In this document: in pieces, positions 25,271-33,590 of the stretch | Layout: every line of letters begins with the position of its first letter | Numbering within the stretch: position 1 is the stretch's first letter | Assembly (NCBI GenBank): GCA_017428285.1 | Contig: JAFRRE010000167.1 | Span: 1 to 53,431, forward strand | From: Bacteroidales bacterium | GTDB lineage: Bacteria; Bacteroidota; Bacteroidia; Bacteroidales; F082 | Length of the DNA stretch: 53,431 bases | Reading direction: 5' to 3' | Program-made: the position numbers and the translations under genes | Notes under the pieces: generated by a model | The model's input: only the letters and a program-made list of their open reading frames with translations | Told to the model about the DNA's origin: nothing | The model's database searches: none

Positions 25271-26377
25271 TTAAGATTCAATGTTTTCTTTCAGTCTCTC
25301 AGCATTTTCCGCCATTTGTAAGCGGTTGATAATCTCATCCAAGTCGCCATCCATGACGGCGGCAAGGTTATAGACCGTCAACCCTTCCACGCGGTGGTCG
25401 GTGACGCGGCCTTGAGGGTAGTTGTAGGTGCGGATCTTTGCCGAGCGGTCGCCGGTCGAGACCATAGTCTTGCGCTTAGCTGAGATGTCGCCGATGTATT
25501 TTTGGTACTCCATGTCGTAGATGCGGGTACGCAGTCTCGACAAGGCGCGTTCGCGGTTTTTGGGTTGGTCGCGGGTTTCGGTGCATTCGATGAGGATTTC
25601 CTGCATCTCGCCCGTGTTGGGGTTCTTCCACATATAGCGCAAGCGCACGCCCGATTCCACTTTATTTACATTCTGTCCACCAGCGCCTGAGGAGCGGAAG
25701 GTGTCCCATTTGATCTCACCCTCGTTGATTTCCACGTCAAATTCTTCGGCTTCGGGCAGTACTGCCACCGATGCGGCAGAGGTGTGGATGCGGCCTTGGG
25801 CCTCGGTCTTGGGTACACGTTGCACGCGGTGCACGCCCGACTCAAACTTCAATATCCCATAACAACCATTACCTGTCACGGTGAAGTCGATTTCCTTGTA
25901 GCCGCCGCTCGCGCCTTCGCTGACGGAGGTCACTTCGACTTTCCATCCGCGGTTTTCGCAGAATTTGCTGTACATTCGGAACAAGTCGCCGGCAAAGAGG
26001 CAGGCTTCGTCGCCGCCTGTGCCCGCACGGATTTCCATAACGGCGTTCTTGCTGTCTTGTGGGTCTTTGGGAATCATCATCACGCGGATGTCCTGTTCTA
26101 ATTGCTCGATGCGCGTTTGGGCGGTGTCCAACTCCTCTTGGGCCATCTTGCGCATCTCCTCGTCTTTCTCTGTGGCCAGGATTTCCTTGGCTTCTTCGAC
26201 ATTGGCTTTCAAGGTCTTGTATTCCTTGAAGGCCATGACGATAGGCTCCAAGTCCTTATAGTCCTTGTTGAGCTTCACGAACTTCTTCATGTCGGAAGCC
26301 ACGGCAGGGTCGGCGAGTTGTTCGCCCATCTCCTCCCAGCGGTGCTTTATTGTTTCGAGTTTTGACGTGATGTCCAT
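25271..26377 (-). CDS. prfA: Peptide chain release factor 1
   Basis: A 368-residue class I release factor that reads UAA and UAG on the ribosome and triggers peptidyl-tRNA hydrolysis. The GGQ motif is at 233-235 ([18 protein letters not shown]). The codon-recognition tripeptide PKT at 189-191 ([17 protein letters not shown]) fits the RF1 PxT pattern, not the RF2 SPF, so this is RF1. The N-terminal coiled-coil domain ([17 protein letters not shown]) is complete. No internal programmed frameshift is present, as expected for RF1. The lipoprotein gene upstream ends 14 bases before its ATG, so they are probably in one operon. Confidence 0.97.
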   Translation of the reverse strand: MDITSKLETIKHRWEEMGEQLADPAVASDMKKFVKLNKDYKDLEPIVMAFKEYKTLKANVEEAKEILATEKDEEMRKMAQEELDTAQTRIEQLEQDIRVMMIPKDPQDSKNAVMEIRAGTGGDEACLFAGDLFRMYSKFCENRGWKVEVTSVSEGASGGYKEIDFTVTGNGCYGILKFESGVHRVQRVPKTEAQGRIHTSAASVAVLPEAEEFDVEINEGEIKWDTFRSSGAGGQNVNKVESGVRLRYMWKNPNTGEMQEILIECTETRDQPKNRERALSRLRTRIYDMEYQKYIGDISAKRKTMVSTGDRSAKIRTYNYPQGRVTDHRVEGLTVYNLAAVMDGDLDEIINRLQMAENAERLKENIES

Positions 26378-26391
26378 GATGTGGAAAGAGG

Positions 26392-26934
26392 TTATTTCTT
26401 TTCTTCCTCTTTCAATTTATAAGAGGACTTGACGCGTTCTTCATTGGCTGCATTGGTGACATAGATATCCACATCCATAATTTTTGGGTCGGTGACCGCC
26501 ATAATGTTATAGGTCTCGCCCGCTACAGCATCAAAAGTGATTAAATAATGCTTGTGTGGACTGTTCGATTCTGCGATGCTACCTGCAATAACTCCACCAA
26601 TGGCACCTCCCAGAACACCACCTACGGCTGCTGCACCTGCCTGATTGTCATTCCATTGTTGGAAATGCCTAATTTCAACAGTATGTGTTCCTGGTAGAAT
26701 GTCGCAATGCTTGGGGTATCCTTTGAAATAGTCACCGACAGAAATGGAATCCACTTGAATGAGCAATGCACTTTCTTTGGTCTTTCTGTTTTTGATGGTC
26801 AGCTTGTTATTGCCTTGATTGATAGTTGCCAGTGAGGCCTTTTCTTGTCTGGCACCGACATAGGCTTTTGTCGTGCCGCAGGAATATAAAGCCAAAGTGC
26901 AGGCGATACAAATGAGATAAAGCAACTTTTTCAT
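26392..26934 (-). CDS. Putative lipoprotein with glycine-zipper segment
   Basis: A 180-residue protein. MKKLLYLICIACTLALYSC gives a clear lipoprotein signal (Cys19). The mature part begins with a beta-rich domain containing a PEGA-like phrase (DILPGTHTVEIRHFQQW) and then a glycine-zipper (GAAAVGGVLGGAIGGVIAG, about 110-130) of the kind that inserts in or packs against membranes. A second short beta domain (GETYNIMAVTDPKIMDVDI) and a Lys/Glu tail follow. The function is unknown. It sits between purM and prfA on the same strand. The ATG at 26932-26934 is preferred over an upstream in-frame ATG, which would place 17 residues before the signal peptide and overlap purM. Confidence 0.8.
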   Translation of the reverse strand: MKKLLYLICIACTLALYSCGTTKAYVGARQEKASLATINQGNNKLTIKNRKTKESALLIQVDSISVGDYFKGYPKHCDILPGTHTVEIRHFQQWNDNQAGAAAVGGVLGGAIGGVIAGSIAESNSPHKHYLITFDAVAGETYNIMAVTDPKIMDVDIYVTNAANEERVKSSYKLKEEEKK

Positions 26935-26965
26935 ATTCAGAAATGATTTAGGGTTTCGTTGATGA

Positions 26966-28126
26966 TTAGTATTCAAATGTTCCAAACTCGCTCTTAATTG
27001 TCAATCTCTTTTGTTCCGAAGCCTCCACATGGCCAATAATCTGACTGTCGATATTGAACTGCTTGGCAATGGCAATCATCTCATTGGCGGCCTTTTCGTT
27101 GGTGTAAATCTCCAGACGATGGCCCATGTTGAAGACCTTGTACATCTCGTGCCAATCGGTGCCCGAGGCGGCTTGGATCATCTTGAACAAAGGCGGCAAC
27201 GCCAGCATGTTGTCTTTCACGATGTGCAGTTTATCCACGAAATGCAGCACTTTGGTCTGGGCACCACCACTGCAATGGATGATGCCGTGAATTTGTTTGC
27301 GGAACTCCTTCAGAATCGGGATCATCAGCGGGGCGTAGGTGCGGGTAGGTGAAAGGATGAGCTTGCCCACGTCCACGCCAGGAACCTCGGTCGGGTCGGT
27401 CAGTTTGTGCGGACCGGAATAAACCAAGTCATTCGGGATGCTGTGGTCGTAGCTCTCGTCGTATTTCTCTGCCAAATAATGGTTCAGCATATCGTGGCGT
27501 GCAGAGGTCAGGCCGTTGCTGCCCATGCCGCCGTTGTAGCTGTCCTCGTAGGTGGCTTGTCCGTAAGAGGCAAAGGCCACGATGACATCATTCGGTTGTA
27601 TGTTGTTTTCAATCACTTCATCGCGGCGGATTCGTGTTGTCACGGTGCTGTCGACGATGACGGTGCGTACCAAGTCACCCACGTCGGCGGTCTCGCCGCC
27701 AGTGAGCCAGATGCCGATGCCCAAGTCGCGGAGCTTCTGCAAGAAATGTTCCGTTCCGTTAATCAAGGCGGAGATCACCTCGCCAGGAATCAGGCTCTTG
27801 TTGCGTCCGATGGTGGAGGAGAGCAGCATATTGTCGGTAGCGCCCACGCAGATGAGGTCATCGGTGTTCATCACCACGGCATCTTGCGCCACGCCTTCCC
27901 ACACGCTCATATCACCCGTTTCTTTCCAATAGAGGTAGGCCAATGATGATTTGGTTCCCGCGCCGTCGGCATGCATGATGTTGCAATACAGCGGGTCGCC
28001 GCCGAGGATATCAGGGATGATTTTGCAGAATGCGTTGGGATACAAGCCTTTGTCAAGGTTCTTGATAGCGTTGTGGATGTCTTCTTTTTCGGCGGAGACG
28101 CCGCGCTGAGCGTAACGATTGTCCAT
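26966..28126 (-). CDS. purM: Phosphoribosylformylglycinamidine cyclo-ligase (AIR synthetase)
   Basis: A 386-residue cytoplasmic enzyme that closes the imidazole ring with ATP to make aminoimidazole ribotide, step five of purine synthesis. Family marks are YAQRGVSAEKEDIHNAI at the start, HADGAGTKSSLAYLY for ATP binding, DAVVMNTDDLICVGATD, WLTGGETADVGDLVRT and MGHRLEIY near the end. The frame runs 20 codons further upstream, but that stretch encodes RFPEPVEGP, the hallmark translation of a family B repeat, so the ATG at 28124-28126 is the true start. The frame fits the long PurM form of Bacteroidota. Confidence 0.95.
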   Translation of the reverse strand: MDNRYAQRGVSAEKEDIHNAIKNLDKGLYPNAFCKIIPDILGGDPLYCNIMHADGAGTKSSLAYLYWKETGDMSVWEGVAQDAVVMNTDDLICVGATDNMLLSSTIGRNKSLIPGEVISALINGTEHFLQKLRDLGIGIWLTGGETADVGDLVRTVIVDSTVTTRIRRDEVIENNIQPNDVIVAFASYGQATYEDSYNGGMGSNGLTSARHDMLNHYLAEKYDESYDHSIPNDLVYSGPHKLTDPTEVPGVDVGKLILSPTRTYAPLMIPILKEFRKQIHGIIHCSGGAQTKVLHFVDKLHIVKDNMLALPPLFKMIQAASGTDWHEMYKVFNMGHRLEIYTNEKAANEMIAIAKQFNIDSQIIGHVEASEQKRLTIKSEFGTFEY

Positions 28127-28146
28127 AAGCTGGTTTTTGCTTGAAT

Positions 28147-28218
28147 CGGGCCCTTCGACGGGCTCAGGGAACCTCAACTTTTGCAAAAGCAGGTCCTTGA
28201 GCTCGTCGAAAGGCCGTC
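28147..28218. repeat. Intergenic palindromic repeat, family B (copy 3)
   Basis: GGGCCCTTCGACGGGCTCAG and, in the other arm, GGTCCTTGAGCTCGTCGAAAG form a long imperfect hairpin that fills most of the gap between porE and purM. Read on the minus strand it gives the false peptide RFPEPVEGP upstream of purM. Confidence 0.85.
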
Positions 28219-28221
28219 AAT

Positions 28222-30684
28222 TTATTTAAATTTTAACTTTTTCTCTTTGGTATCAAACTCGAAGTTGCCGAGTTGCTTCATGTTCTTCTGTCCAATGACC
28301 CATTGCTCGATCATCTTGCTCACGACCTTGCACTCCACGTTGTAGAGCGAACGACCAGCGATTCTCACTTCCTTGATGACGACAATGGCGTTGTTGGCAA
28401 TGCCACCCGTGGTGAGGATCTTGTCCACATCGCCCTTGAAGTCGCTAGCAGTGATGCGACCATTCTTCAGCAGTTGCAAGGCGCGGCTCTCCGAAACACA
28501 GAAGTCGGCATTTTGACTGTAGGTGAAAGGCTCCTTATAACCATCCACGTTGGCAATGAAGTTGAAATAGCCCTTCTTGTCGACGGTGAAGGTCTCGCTT
28601 TGGTCTTCCTGCGGGTTGATGGCAATCTTGACAGTGCCGCCTTCTTTGATTTGCTCTCGCGGCACGTAGTCTTTGCTCAAGATGCGGAACTCGGTGCGGC
28701 GGTTCATCTGGTGGGCGGCTTCCTTCACTTCGGTATTCGGCAACTTGTTGATGAAGTCTTCGGTCAGTCTTGTGCCAGCCTTGAAGGTGTAGCCTTTCAC
28801 AGTGATGTCGTTTTGGATGGTGCGCGGCACACGCTCACCATAGCCCTTGGCTGTCAAGCGCAACGGGTCGATACCACGGATGATGAGGTAATCCACAACG
28901 CTTTGGGCACGCTTCTGCGACAGGATGTCGTTGTGTTCGTCAGTGTCACGAGCGTCAGTGTGTGAGGCCAATTCGATGGTGATGGTCGGGTTGACTTGCA
29001 AGGTTTCAATCAGGCCTTGCAGCGAGTCTTCAAACTGTGGCTTGAGGTCCCATTTGCCCAAATCGTAGAGGATGTCGGGCAACATGATGGGCTCTTGTGG
29101 GATGGGCTCGATGTCGAAGTCTTGCACGATGTCTTTGCTGAACTCCAAGCCTATGGTAGTCTGTTGCGCAGTCAAAGTGAAATAGTTGTCCTTGTCGATG
29201 GTGATGTCGTAGGTCGTGTTCTTGTTGATTTGGCTGTCGCTGAAGTTGAAGTAGCCTTTCTCGTTGGTACGGGTCATGATGTTTGAACCATCACTGCCAA
29301 TCAGGCGAACAGCGGCATTGCTGGCATACTGCTTAGTCTTTGCGTCTTTGACCGTTCCCGAGAAGGTGAACAGGATGGGCGGCTCCTCAAAATAGTAGAT
29401 GTTATCCAAACCACGGCTGTTGCCACGGTTGGAGGAGATGAAGCCGCGTTCATCGTTGGGATGGAAGACAATGGCGAAGTCATCGCCTACCGAGTTGATG
29501 GGGTATTTCAGGTTGCGAGGTTCGCCCCACTGACCGCTGGTGTCCATTGATGAGACAAAGATGTCTAGTCCACCCATGCCGCCATGACCATCGGAGGCGA
29601 AATAGAGCACGGTGTCGTATCTCAAGAAGGGGAACACCTCGTTGCCGGCAGTGTTGATCTTCTCTCCGAGGTTGAAGGGATGCTTAAAAGGCTCAGTAGC
29701 GTTGTCGCGCATGGCCACCCAGATGTCATTGCCGCCGAAACCGCCCTTACGCTCGGCAGCAAAGTACATGATGAGCTCATCACTCGAAAGGGTAGGGTGA
29801 CCGACAATGTCCAGGGTGTCAACGCCGGCAATTTCTACGGGGCGTGCCTCAGAGAAAGCACCACCGCTCTTGCCTGCCACCATAATCTGGCAGCCATTCT
29901 GGCGGTGGGCGCCGTTCTGGCAGCGAGTGAAGTAGAGCTTGGTGTATTTCGAGTTCATGAAGGGCGTGCCTTCGCTGGCCTCAGTGTTGATGTTTTCGCC
30001 TTCATCAGCAAGAACCGGTGTGCTCCAGTCGCCTTTACGGTCTTGCTTCGAGGTGAAGAAGTCGGCGAACTCCTGTCCAGTGATGCCGTCTTTTTCCTTG
30101 CCGGTGGCGGCATCGCGGGTAGAGGTGAAGATGATTTCGTTGTAGTTGTTGTTGATCCAGCAGGCGCCAAAGTCGGAGTCTTTGGTCGAGTTCACCTTCT
30201 TCAATGCAGTGAGTTGGTATTTCGACGGATTCTCCATCCATTCTTGGATCTGTTGCGTGGTTTCCACACCTAACCGTCCTCTCGGGTCATCTGGCACTTT
30301 CTCGGCGTATATCTCGTACATTTCGATGGCGTCTTTGAACTTTTCGTTCATCTTATACGTCTCGGCCATATAGAGATAGACCTCAGGATGGGTGTTGGGA
30401 TATTCTGTTTTCAGCAAACGCTTGTAGTAAGGCTCGGCGCGTTTGGTGAGGCCGATCAGGCGGTAGCACTCGCCCATCTGGAAGCTGATGCGGTTACGCT
30501 CATCCTTGTTGCGGCGTACCTTGCGGTAGGCTTTCTTGTAGCGGTCGGCTGCCTCGGTATACTGTTTGCGCCCGAAGGCCAAGTCGGCGTTCTTGGCAGG
30601 GTTTCTTCTTTGGGCATAGATGTCGGAGCTCATGAAGATGAACAGCGCCGACAAGATGATTAGGATGTATCTTTTCATAGACAT
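28222..30684 (-). CDS. porE: PorE-like OmpA-family protein (TPR, PD40 propeller, CRD, OmpA) with an extra C-terminal domain
   Basis: An 820-residue exported protein. Signal peptide 1-24; TPR-like helices at about 30-150; a WD40-like PD40 beta-propeller at 165-430 (LYFTRCQNG, LIMYFAAERKGGFGGNDIW, LYFASDGHGGMGGLDIFVS); a carboxypeptidase-regulatory-like domain at 438-525; and an OmpA peptidoglycan-binding domain at 535-670, with SHTDAR at 574-579 and NRRTEFRI at 661-668. This order matches PorE, which ties the T9SS PorK/N ring to peptidoglycan, so a T9SS role is likely. The tail at 693-820 is not part of that plan: it resembles a retropepsin-like domain (LLKNGRITASDFKG, WVIGQKNMKQLGNFEFD), but the Asp-Thr/Ser-Gly active site is replaced by VSES. 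A start at residue 3 is equally possible. Confidence 0.82.
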   Translation of the reverse strand: MSMKRYILIILSALFIFMSSDIYAQRRNPAKNADLAFGRKQYTEAADRYKKAYRKVRRNKDERNRISFQMGECYRLIGLTKRAEPYYKRLLKTEYPNTHPEVYLYMAETYKMNEKFKDAIEMYEIYAEKVPDDPRGRLGVETTQQIQEWMENPSKYQLTALKKVNSTKDSDFGACWINNNYNEIIFTSTRDAATGKEKDGITGQEFADFFTSKQDRKGDWSTPVLADEGENINTEASEGTPFMNSKYTKLYFTRCQNGAHRQNGCQIMVAGKSGGAFSEARPVEIAGVDTLDIVGHPTLSSDELIMYFAAERKGGFGGNDIWVAMRDNATEPFKHPFNLGEKINTAGNEVFPFLRYDTVLYFASDGHGGMGGLDIFVSSMDTSGQWGEPRNLKYPINSVGDDFAIVFHPNDERGFISSNRGNSRGLDNIYYFEEPPILFTFSGTVKDAKTKQYASNAAVRLIGSDGSNIMTRTNEKGYFNFSDSQINKNTTYDITIDKDNYFTLTAQQTTIGLEFSKDIVQDFDIEPIPQEPIMLPDILYDLGKWDLKPQFEDSLQGLIETLQVNPTITIELASHTDARDTDEHNDILSQKRAQSVVDYLIIRGIDPLRLTAKGYGERVPRTIQNDITVKGYTFKAGTRLTEDFINKLPNTEVKEAAHQMNRRTEFRILSKDYVPREQIKEGGTVKIAINPQEDQSETFTVDKKGYFNFIANVDGYKEPFTYSQNADFCVSESRALQLLKNGRITASDFKGDVDKILTTGGIANNAIVVIKEVRIAGRSLYNVECKVVSKMIEQWVIGQKNMKQLGNFEFDTKEKKLKFK

Positions 30685-30730
30685 AGATTCTCTCTTTCAG
30701 AAACGCACGGAAAGCGTTTTTATTATCGGA

Positions 30731-30738
30731 CAAAGGTA
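30731..30738 (-). promoter_or_regulatory. -7 promoter box of the porE-like gene
   Basis: TACCTTTG on the minus strand (CAAAGGTA on the plus strand), a full match to TAnnTTTG. No convincing -33 element is seen. The leader is about 45 bases. Confidence 0.5.
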
Positions 30739-30773
30739 CAACAATTCCGTGAATCTGAGATGGGAATGACAAC

Positions 30774-30801
30774 AAAAAAATCCCGCCGTCTCCAGCGGGA
30801 T
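30774..30801 (-). terminator. Terminator of the C10 peptidase gene
   Basis: On the minus strand ATCCCGC and GCGGGAT (30780-30786 and 30795-30801) form a 7-base-pair stem, followed by seven Ts. It lies directly downstream of the peptidase stop and upstream of the porE promoter. Confidence 0.85.
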
Positions 30802-30828
30802 CCAATTGAAAAAACTTTACTACAATCA

Positions 30829-33423
30829 TTAGTTGTTTTTCACTATTTGTCTTGTCAAGGTACGTCCTTGGCTGACCGCTTGCAGGATATACAAGCCGCT
30901 CGGCAAGCCAGACATGTCAATCTGGACCTTGTCATCGCCTTCAACGCTGAAGCTCTCTATGTTTTGGCCAACAGCGTTGAAGAGATAAATCTGCTCGATA
31001 TCCTTGCAGTCGACATTCACCACGTCCTTGACGGGATTCGGATAGACGCTGAACAAATGCTCCTCAGATTCATCGATGCCTGTTGTGGGAACCACTTTGA
31101 TGTCAAGCTGATAGGTGCCTGTTTTCCCTTCAAAATAGGGCATGATCCAGAAATAGAGTGTGCTGCCGCCTCTGACAAAAAATGTTTCCATCACGTCATC
31201 ATAGAAGTCCGACCAGTTGACTCCATCTGTTGAATAGGCATACATGGCGTCAACTGTATAATAGGTGCTGTTGCCTGTGTTGTATGAGTCGTGAAGGCGT
31301 GGAGTAATGAAGTAGTTCATCCCTGCATCGAGTTGAATCTTGTAAAAGTCGATGTCGGTGCCGTTGTGGAGGTTGGCTCCTGTGGTGCTGATGGAAGCCA
31401 AATTGCCCGTGATATTGCATGGCAGGCGATAGGCATTACTGGCGGTATTGTTGGCTTCATATTGGTCGGAGTTGACGGATGCAGCCACCACCTCAACGCG
31501 GACGGGGTTTTGATAGGCATAGGCACCTGCATAATACCAAGTCGACTCACCTGAGTTCTGATAGGCAAGTTCCAAATAGTATGAACCAGGTTGAACGGTG
31601 ATTTCGCCTGTGAAATTGATGCCGTTAACGTAGTAGAGGTCGGCTCCCAAACCATCCGTGCAGTCGTAGATGCCGATGTTCTGTGCCCATGAGCCATCGA
31701 GGTTGGACAGATTGACGCGGAATCTGCCGTAAAAAGTCTCGCTTCCAGAGTTCCAGACGCTCACATTGACAGTGGCATCTGTGCCATAATACAAGTAATC
31801 TCCAGTCAAGATTTGGAAGTCGGAGAAAGTTTCGATGTCTTGTTCATAGATGATGTCGAAAAAGGCATCTTGGTAGTTGTTGCGGTCGATGAAATTCCAT
31901 AGTTGGCCATCCAAGCTGTACAACATGGCGACACCATATGAACCAGGGAGATAGGGAGGACCTGCTTGACATTCCAAATTACCATATATGTATTTACCCG
32001 ATTGCAAGGGGTTTGAAGTCCTATCCCAATACTTCATCACCTTTAGGAAAACATATTCGTCGTTTTCATTCTTCCTAAATACTCCAGCACCTATATACCC
32101 TGTGAAACTCTCGTCGCCCCTGTTGGCGACTTCAGCATAAACCGAAAGGTCCTCATAGAACCAATATTCAGTCTCGCTCATCACTGGGTTGCTGTAGTAA
32201 GAAAGCGCGAAGCCAGTGGTGCCGCCGCCTCCACCGCCTCCGCTTTGGTTGGGCTCAATGCCGATAATGGCTTGCTGGTTTTGGGAATAGTTGTATGAAC
32301 CAGGATTCAAGCTGTTGATGTAGAAATAGTCATTGTAAGTGCCACCCCAACCCCAGTTGAAGTGGAAATAATTGTTGTTGTCGTAGCCGTCGCAAACGAA
32401 GGCATGACCGCCCGAACTGCTGAAACCGCCGTACAACATGGGACGAGCATTATCCAACTCGGTTTTGAGGAGTGCAATCCATTGGGAGTCGGAATAGTCG
32501 TTTTTCTTCACGCCGTGTAATGTGCTCTTGTAATCGAAATAGGTCTTAAATGCAATTTCGGCGCAGGCACGGCCACTGCCGTAGTCGATGATGTAGGCTG
32601 CGCTACCATAGTCTGGAGCAGTGGGGATGCCGTACATCATATCAACGCTGACACCGCAATGGTACATCAAAGTGGCCACGGCGCTATTGTCGCTGGTGAC
32701 GGAGTTGGGCATGTTCGACCATTGGTAGTTGACAGCACTGAAGTCCACATAGAGTGTGCCGTATTCGGGATGTGATGAGGGTACATAAGAGTGGTTGCCC
32801 AAACCATGCATGGGGTACGACCAGTACTTCATGATCTGGGCCATGGCGGTAGCCACGCACCCCGTCACGGTCCTTACATTGGCGTTATCGTCGTATGGGC
32901 ATTGGGCATTGTAATACGGAGCTTGGTTCCATTTGGCTTGCACCAAAGGCGATACGGCCTTTTCCGACTTGATAGGTAATGGTTTGCTTTGTCGCAGACA
33001 TTCCCAATCGGAACGGATTTCAGCTGTGGCTTGGGCTTTTATGGCAACAGCCGCACGGATCTGCTCTGCATAACCGTCGAGCCAAGCCTTGAAGTTGGGA
33101 GGGAGCTCGCCATTGTCGAAGTTGTTTTCGTACGAGTAACCTAAAATCGGGGTCACACAATCGTCGGCGGCCATGATGACATAGCCTTTGCCCGCCGTGT
33201 TGTTGAAGATGAAAAACTCACTGTAGCCATATTGTGCGGCCACGTTCACAAAGCGGGCATCATCCATCTTTTTCTTGAAGACTTTACCGTTTCTCACAGC
33301 CATTGTATTGTTATCTTTCCAGAAACTTTGGGCGAGTTGCTTCGCTGTCGTTTCATCTATTGGGCCTCCGATGAGCGAGAAGCCAATAGACATCATTAGG
33401 ATCAATGCAAAGAGTCTTTTCAT
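30829..33423 (-). CDS. T9SS-secreted C10 family cysteine peptidase (streptopain-like)
   Basis: An 864-residue secreted peptidase. The signal peptide at 1-20 is followed by a SpeB-type inhibitory propeptide (about 21-155). The catalytic domain (about 156-395) has the C10 residues Cys189 in RTVTGCVATAMAQIM and His340 in SGGHAFVCDGYD, with the FNWGWGG motif at 355-361. A glycine run (about 395-402) links it to beta-sandwich modules, and a PPC-like domain (about 660-770, DIDFYKIQLDAGMNYFITP) comes before a type A T9SS sorting domain (FSVYPNPVKDVVNVD ... SGLYILQA). It should break down extracellular proteins. It has its own promoter (33494-33524) and terminator. Confidence 0.94.
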   Translation of the reverse strand: MKRLFALILMMSIGFSLIGGPIDETTAKQLAQSFWKDNNTMAVRNGKVFKKKMDDARFVNVAAQYGYSEFFIFNNTAGKGYVIMAADDCVTPILGYSYENNFDNGELPPNFKAWLDGYAEQIRAAVAIKAQATAEIRSDWECLRQSKPLPIKSEKAVSPLVQAKWNQAPYYNAQCPYDDNANVRTVTGCVATAMAQIMKYWSYPMHGLGNHSYVPSSHPEYGTLYVDFSAVNYQWSNMPNSVTSDNSAVATLMYHCGVSVDMMYGIPTAPDYGSAAYIIDYGSGRACAEIAFKTYFDYKSTLHGVKKNDYSDSQWIALLKTELDNARPMLYGGFSSSGGHAFVCDGYDNNNYFHFNWGWGGTYNDYFYINSLNPGSYNYSQNQQAIIGIEPNQSGGGGGGGTTGFALSYYSNPVMSETEYWFYEDLSVYAEVANRGDESFTGYIGAGVFRKNENDEYVFLKVMKYWDRTSNPLQSGKYIYGNLECQAGPPYLPGSYGVAMLYSLDGQLWNFIDRNNYQDAFFDIIYEQDIETFSDFQILTGDYLYYGTDATVNVSVWNSGSETFYGRFRVNLSNLDGSWAQNIGIYDCTDGLGADLYYVNGINFTGEITVQPGSYYLELAYQNSGESTWYYAGAYAYQNPVRVEVVAASVNSDQYEANNTASNAYRLPCNITGNLASISTTGANLHNGTDIDFYKIQLDAGMNYFITPRLHDSYNTGNSTYYTVDAMYAYSTDGVNWSDFYDDVMETFFVRGGSTLYFWIMPYFEGKTGTYQLDIKVVPTTGIDESEEHLFSVYPNPVKDVVNVDCKDIEQIYLFNAVGQNIESFSVEGDDKVQIDMSGLPSGLYILQAVSQGRTLTRQIVKNN

Positions 33424-33493
33424 ATTATTATAATTTATTGGTTTTTAACAAATTGGAAGTTGCAAAAAGCTGTAATAACCATAGATTACGAGG

Positions 33494-33524
33494 CAAAGGT
33501 AATCATCTTTATGAAAAAAACAAA
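33494..33524 (-). promoter_or_regulatory. Promoter of the C10 peptidase gene
   Basis: On the minus strand TTTG at 33521-33524, exactly 19 bases, then TACCTTTG at 33494-33501: a full match to the Bacteroidota consensus. The leader is about 65 bases. Confidence 0.7.
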
Positions 33525-33556
33525 AAAAAATCCTGCTGGAAACAGCAGGATTTTTT
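33525..33556. terminator. Terminator downstream of secDF
   Basis: TCCTGCTG (33531-33538) and CAGCAGGA (33543-33550) form a stem with a GAAA tetraloop, and A/T runs flank both sides. On the minus strand it ends the secDF transcript; its A-run overlaps the -33 element of the C10 peptidase promoter. Confidence 0.88.
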
Positions 33557-33590
33557 GCAAGCAGTTTAGAAGGTTAATTATGATGTTCTA

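Noticed and set aside
25271..26377. Release factor 2 (prfB) with programmed frameshift
   Set aside because: The tripeptide is PKT (RF1 PxT type), not SPF, and the frame is continuous.
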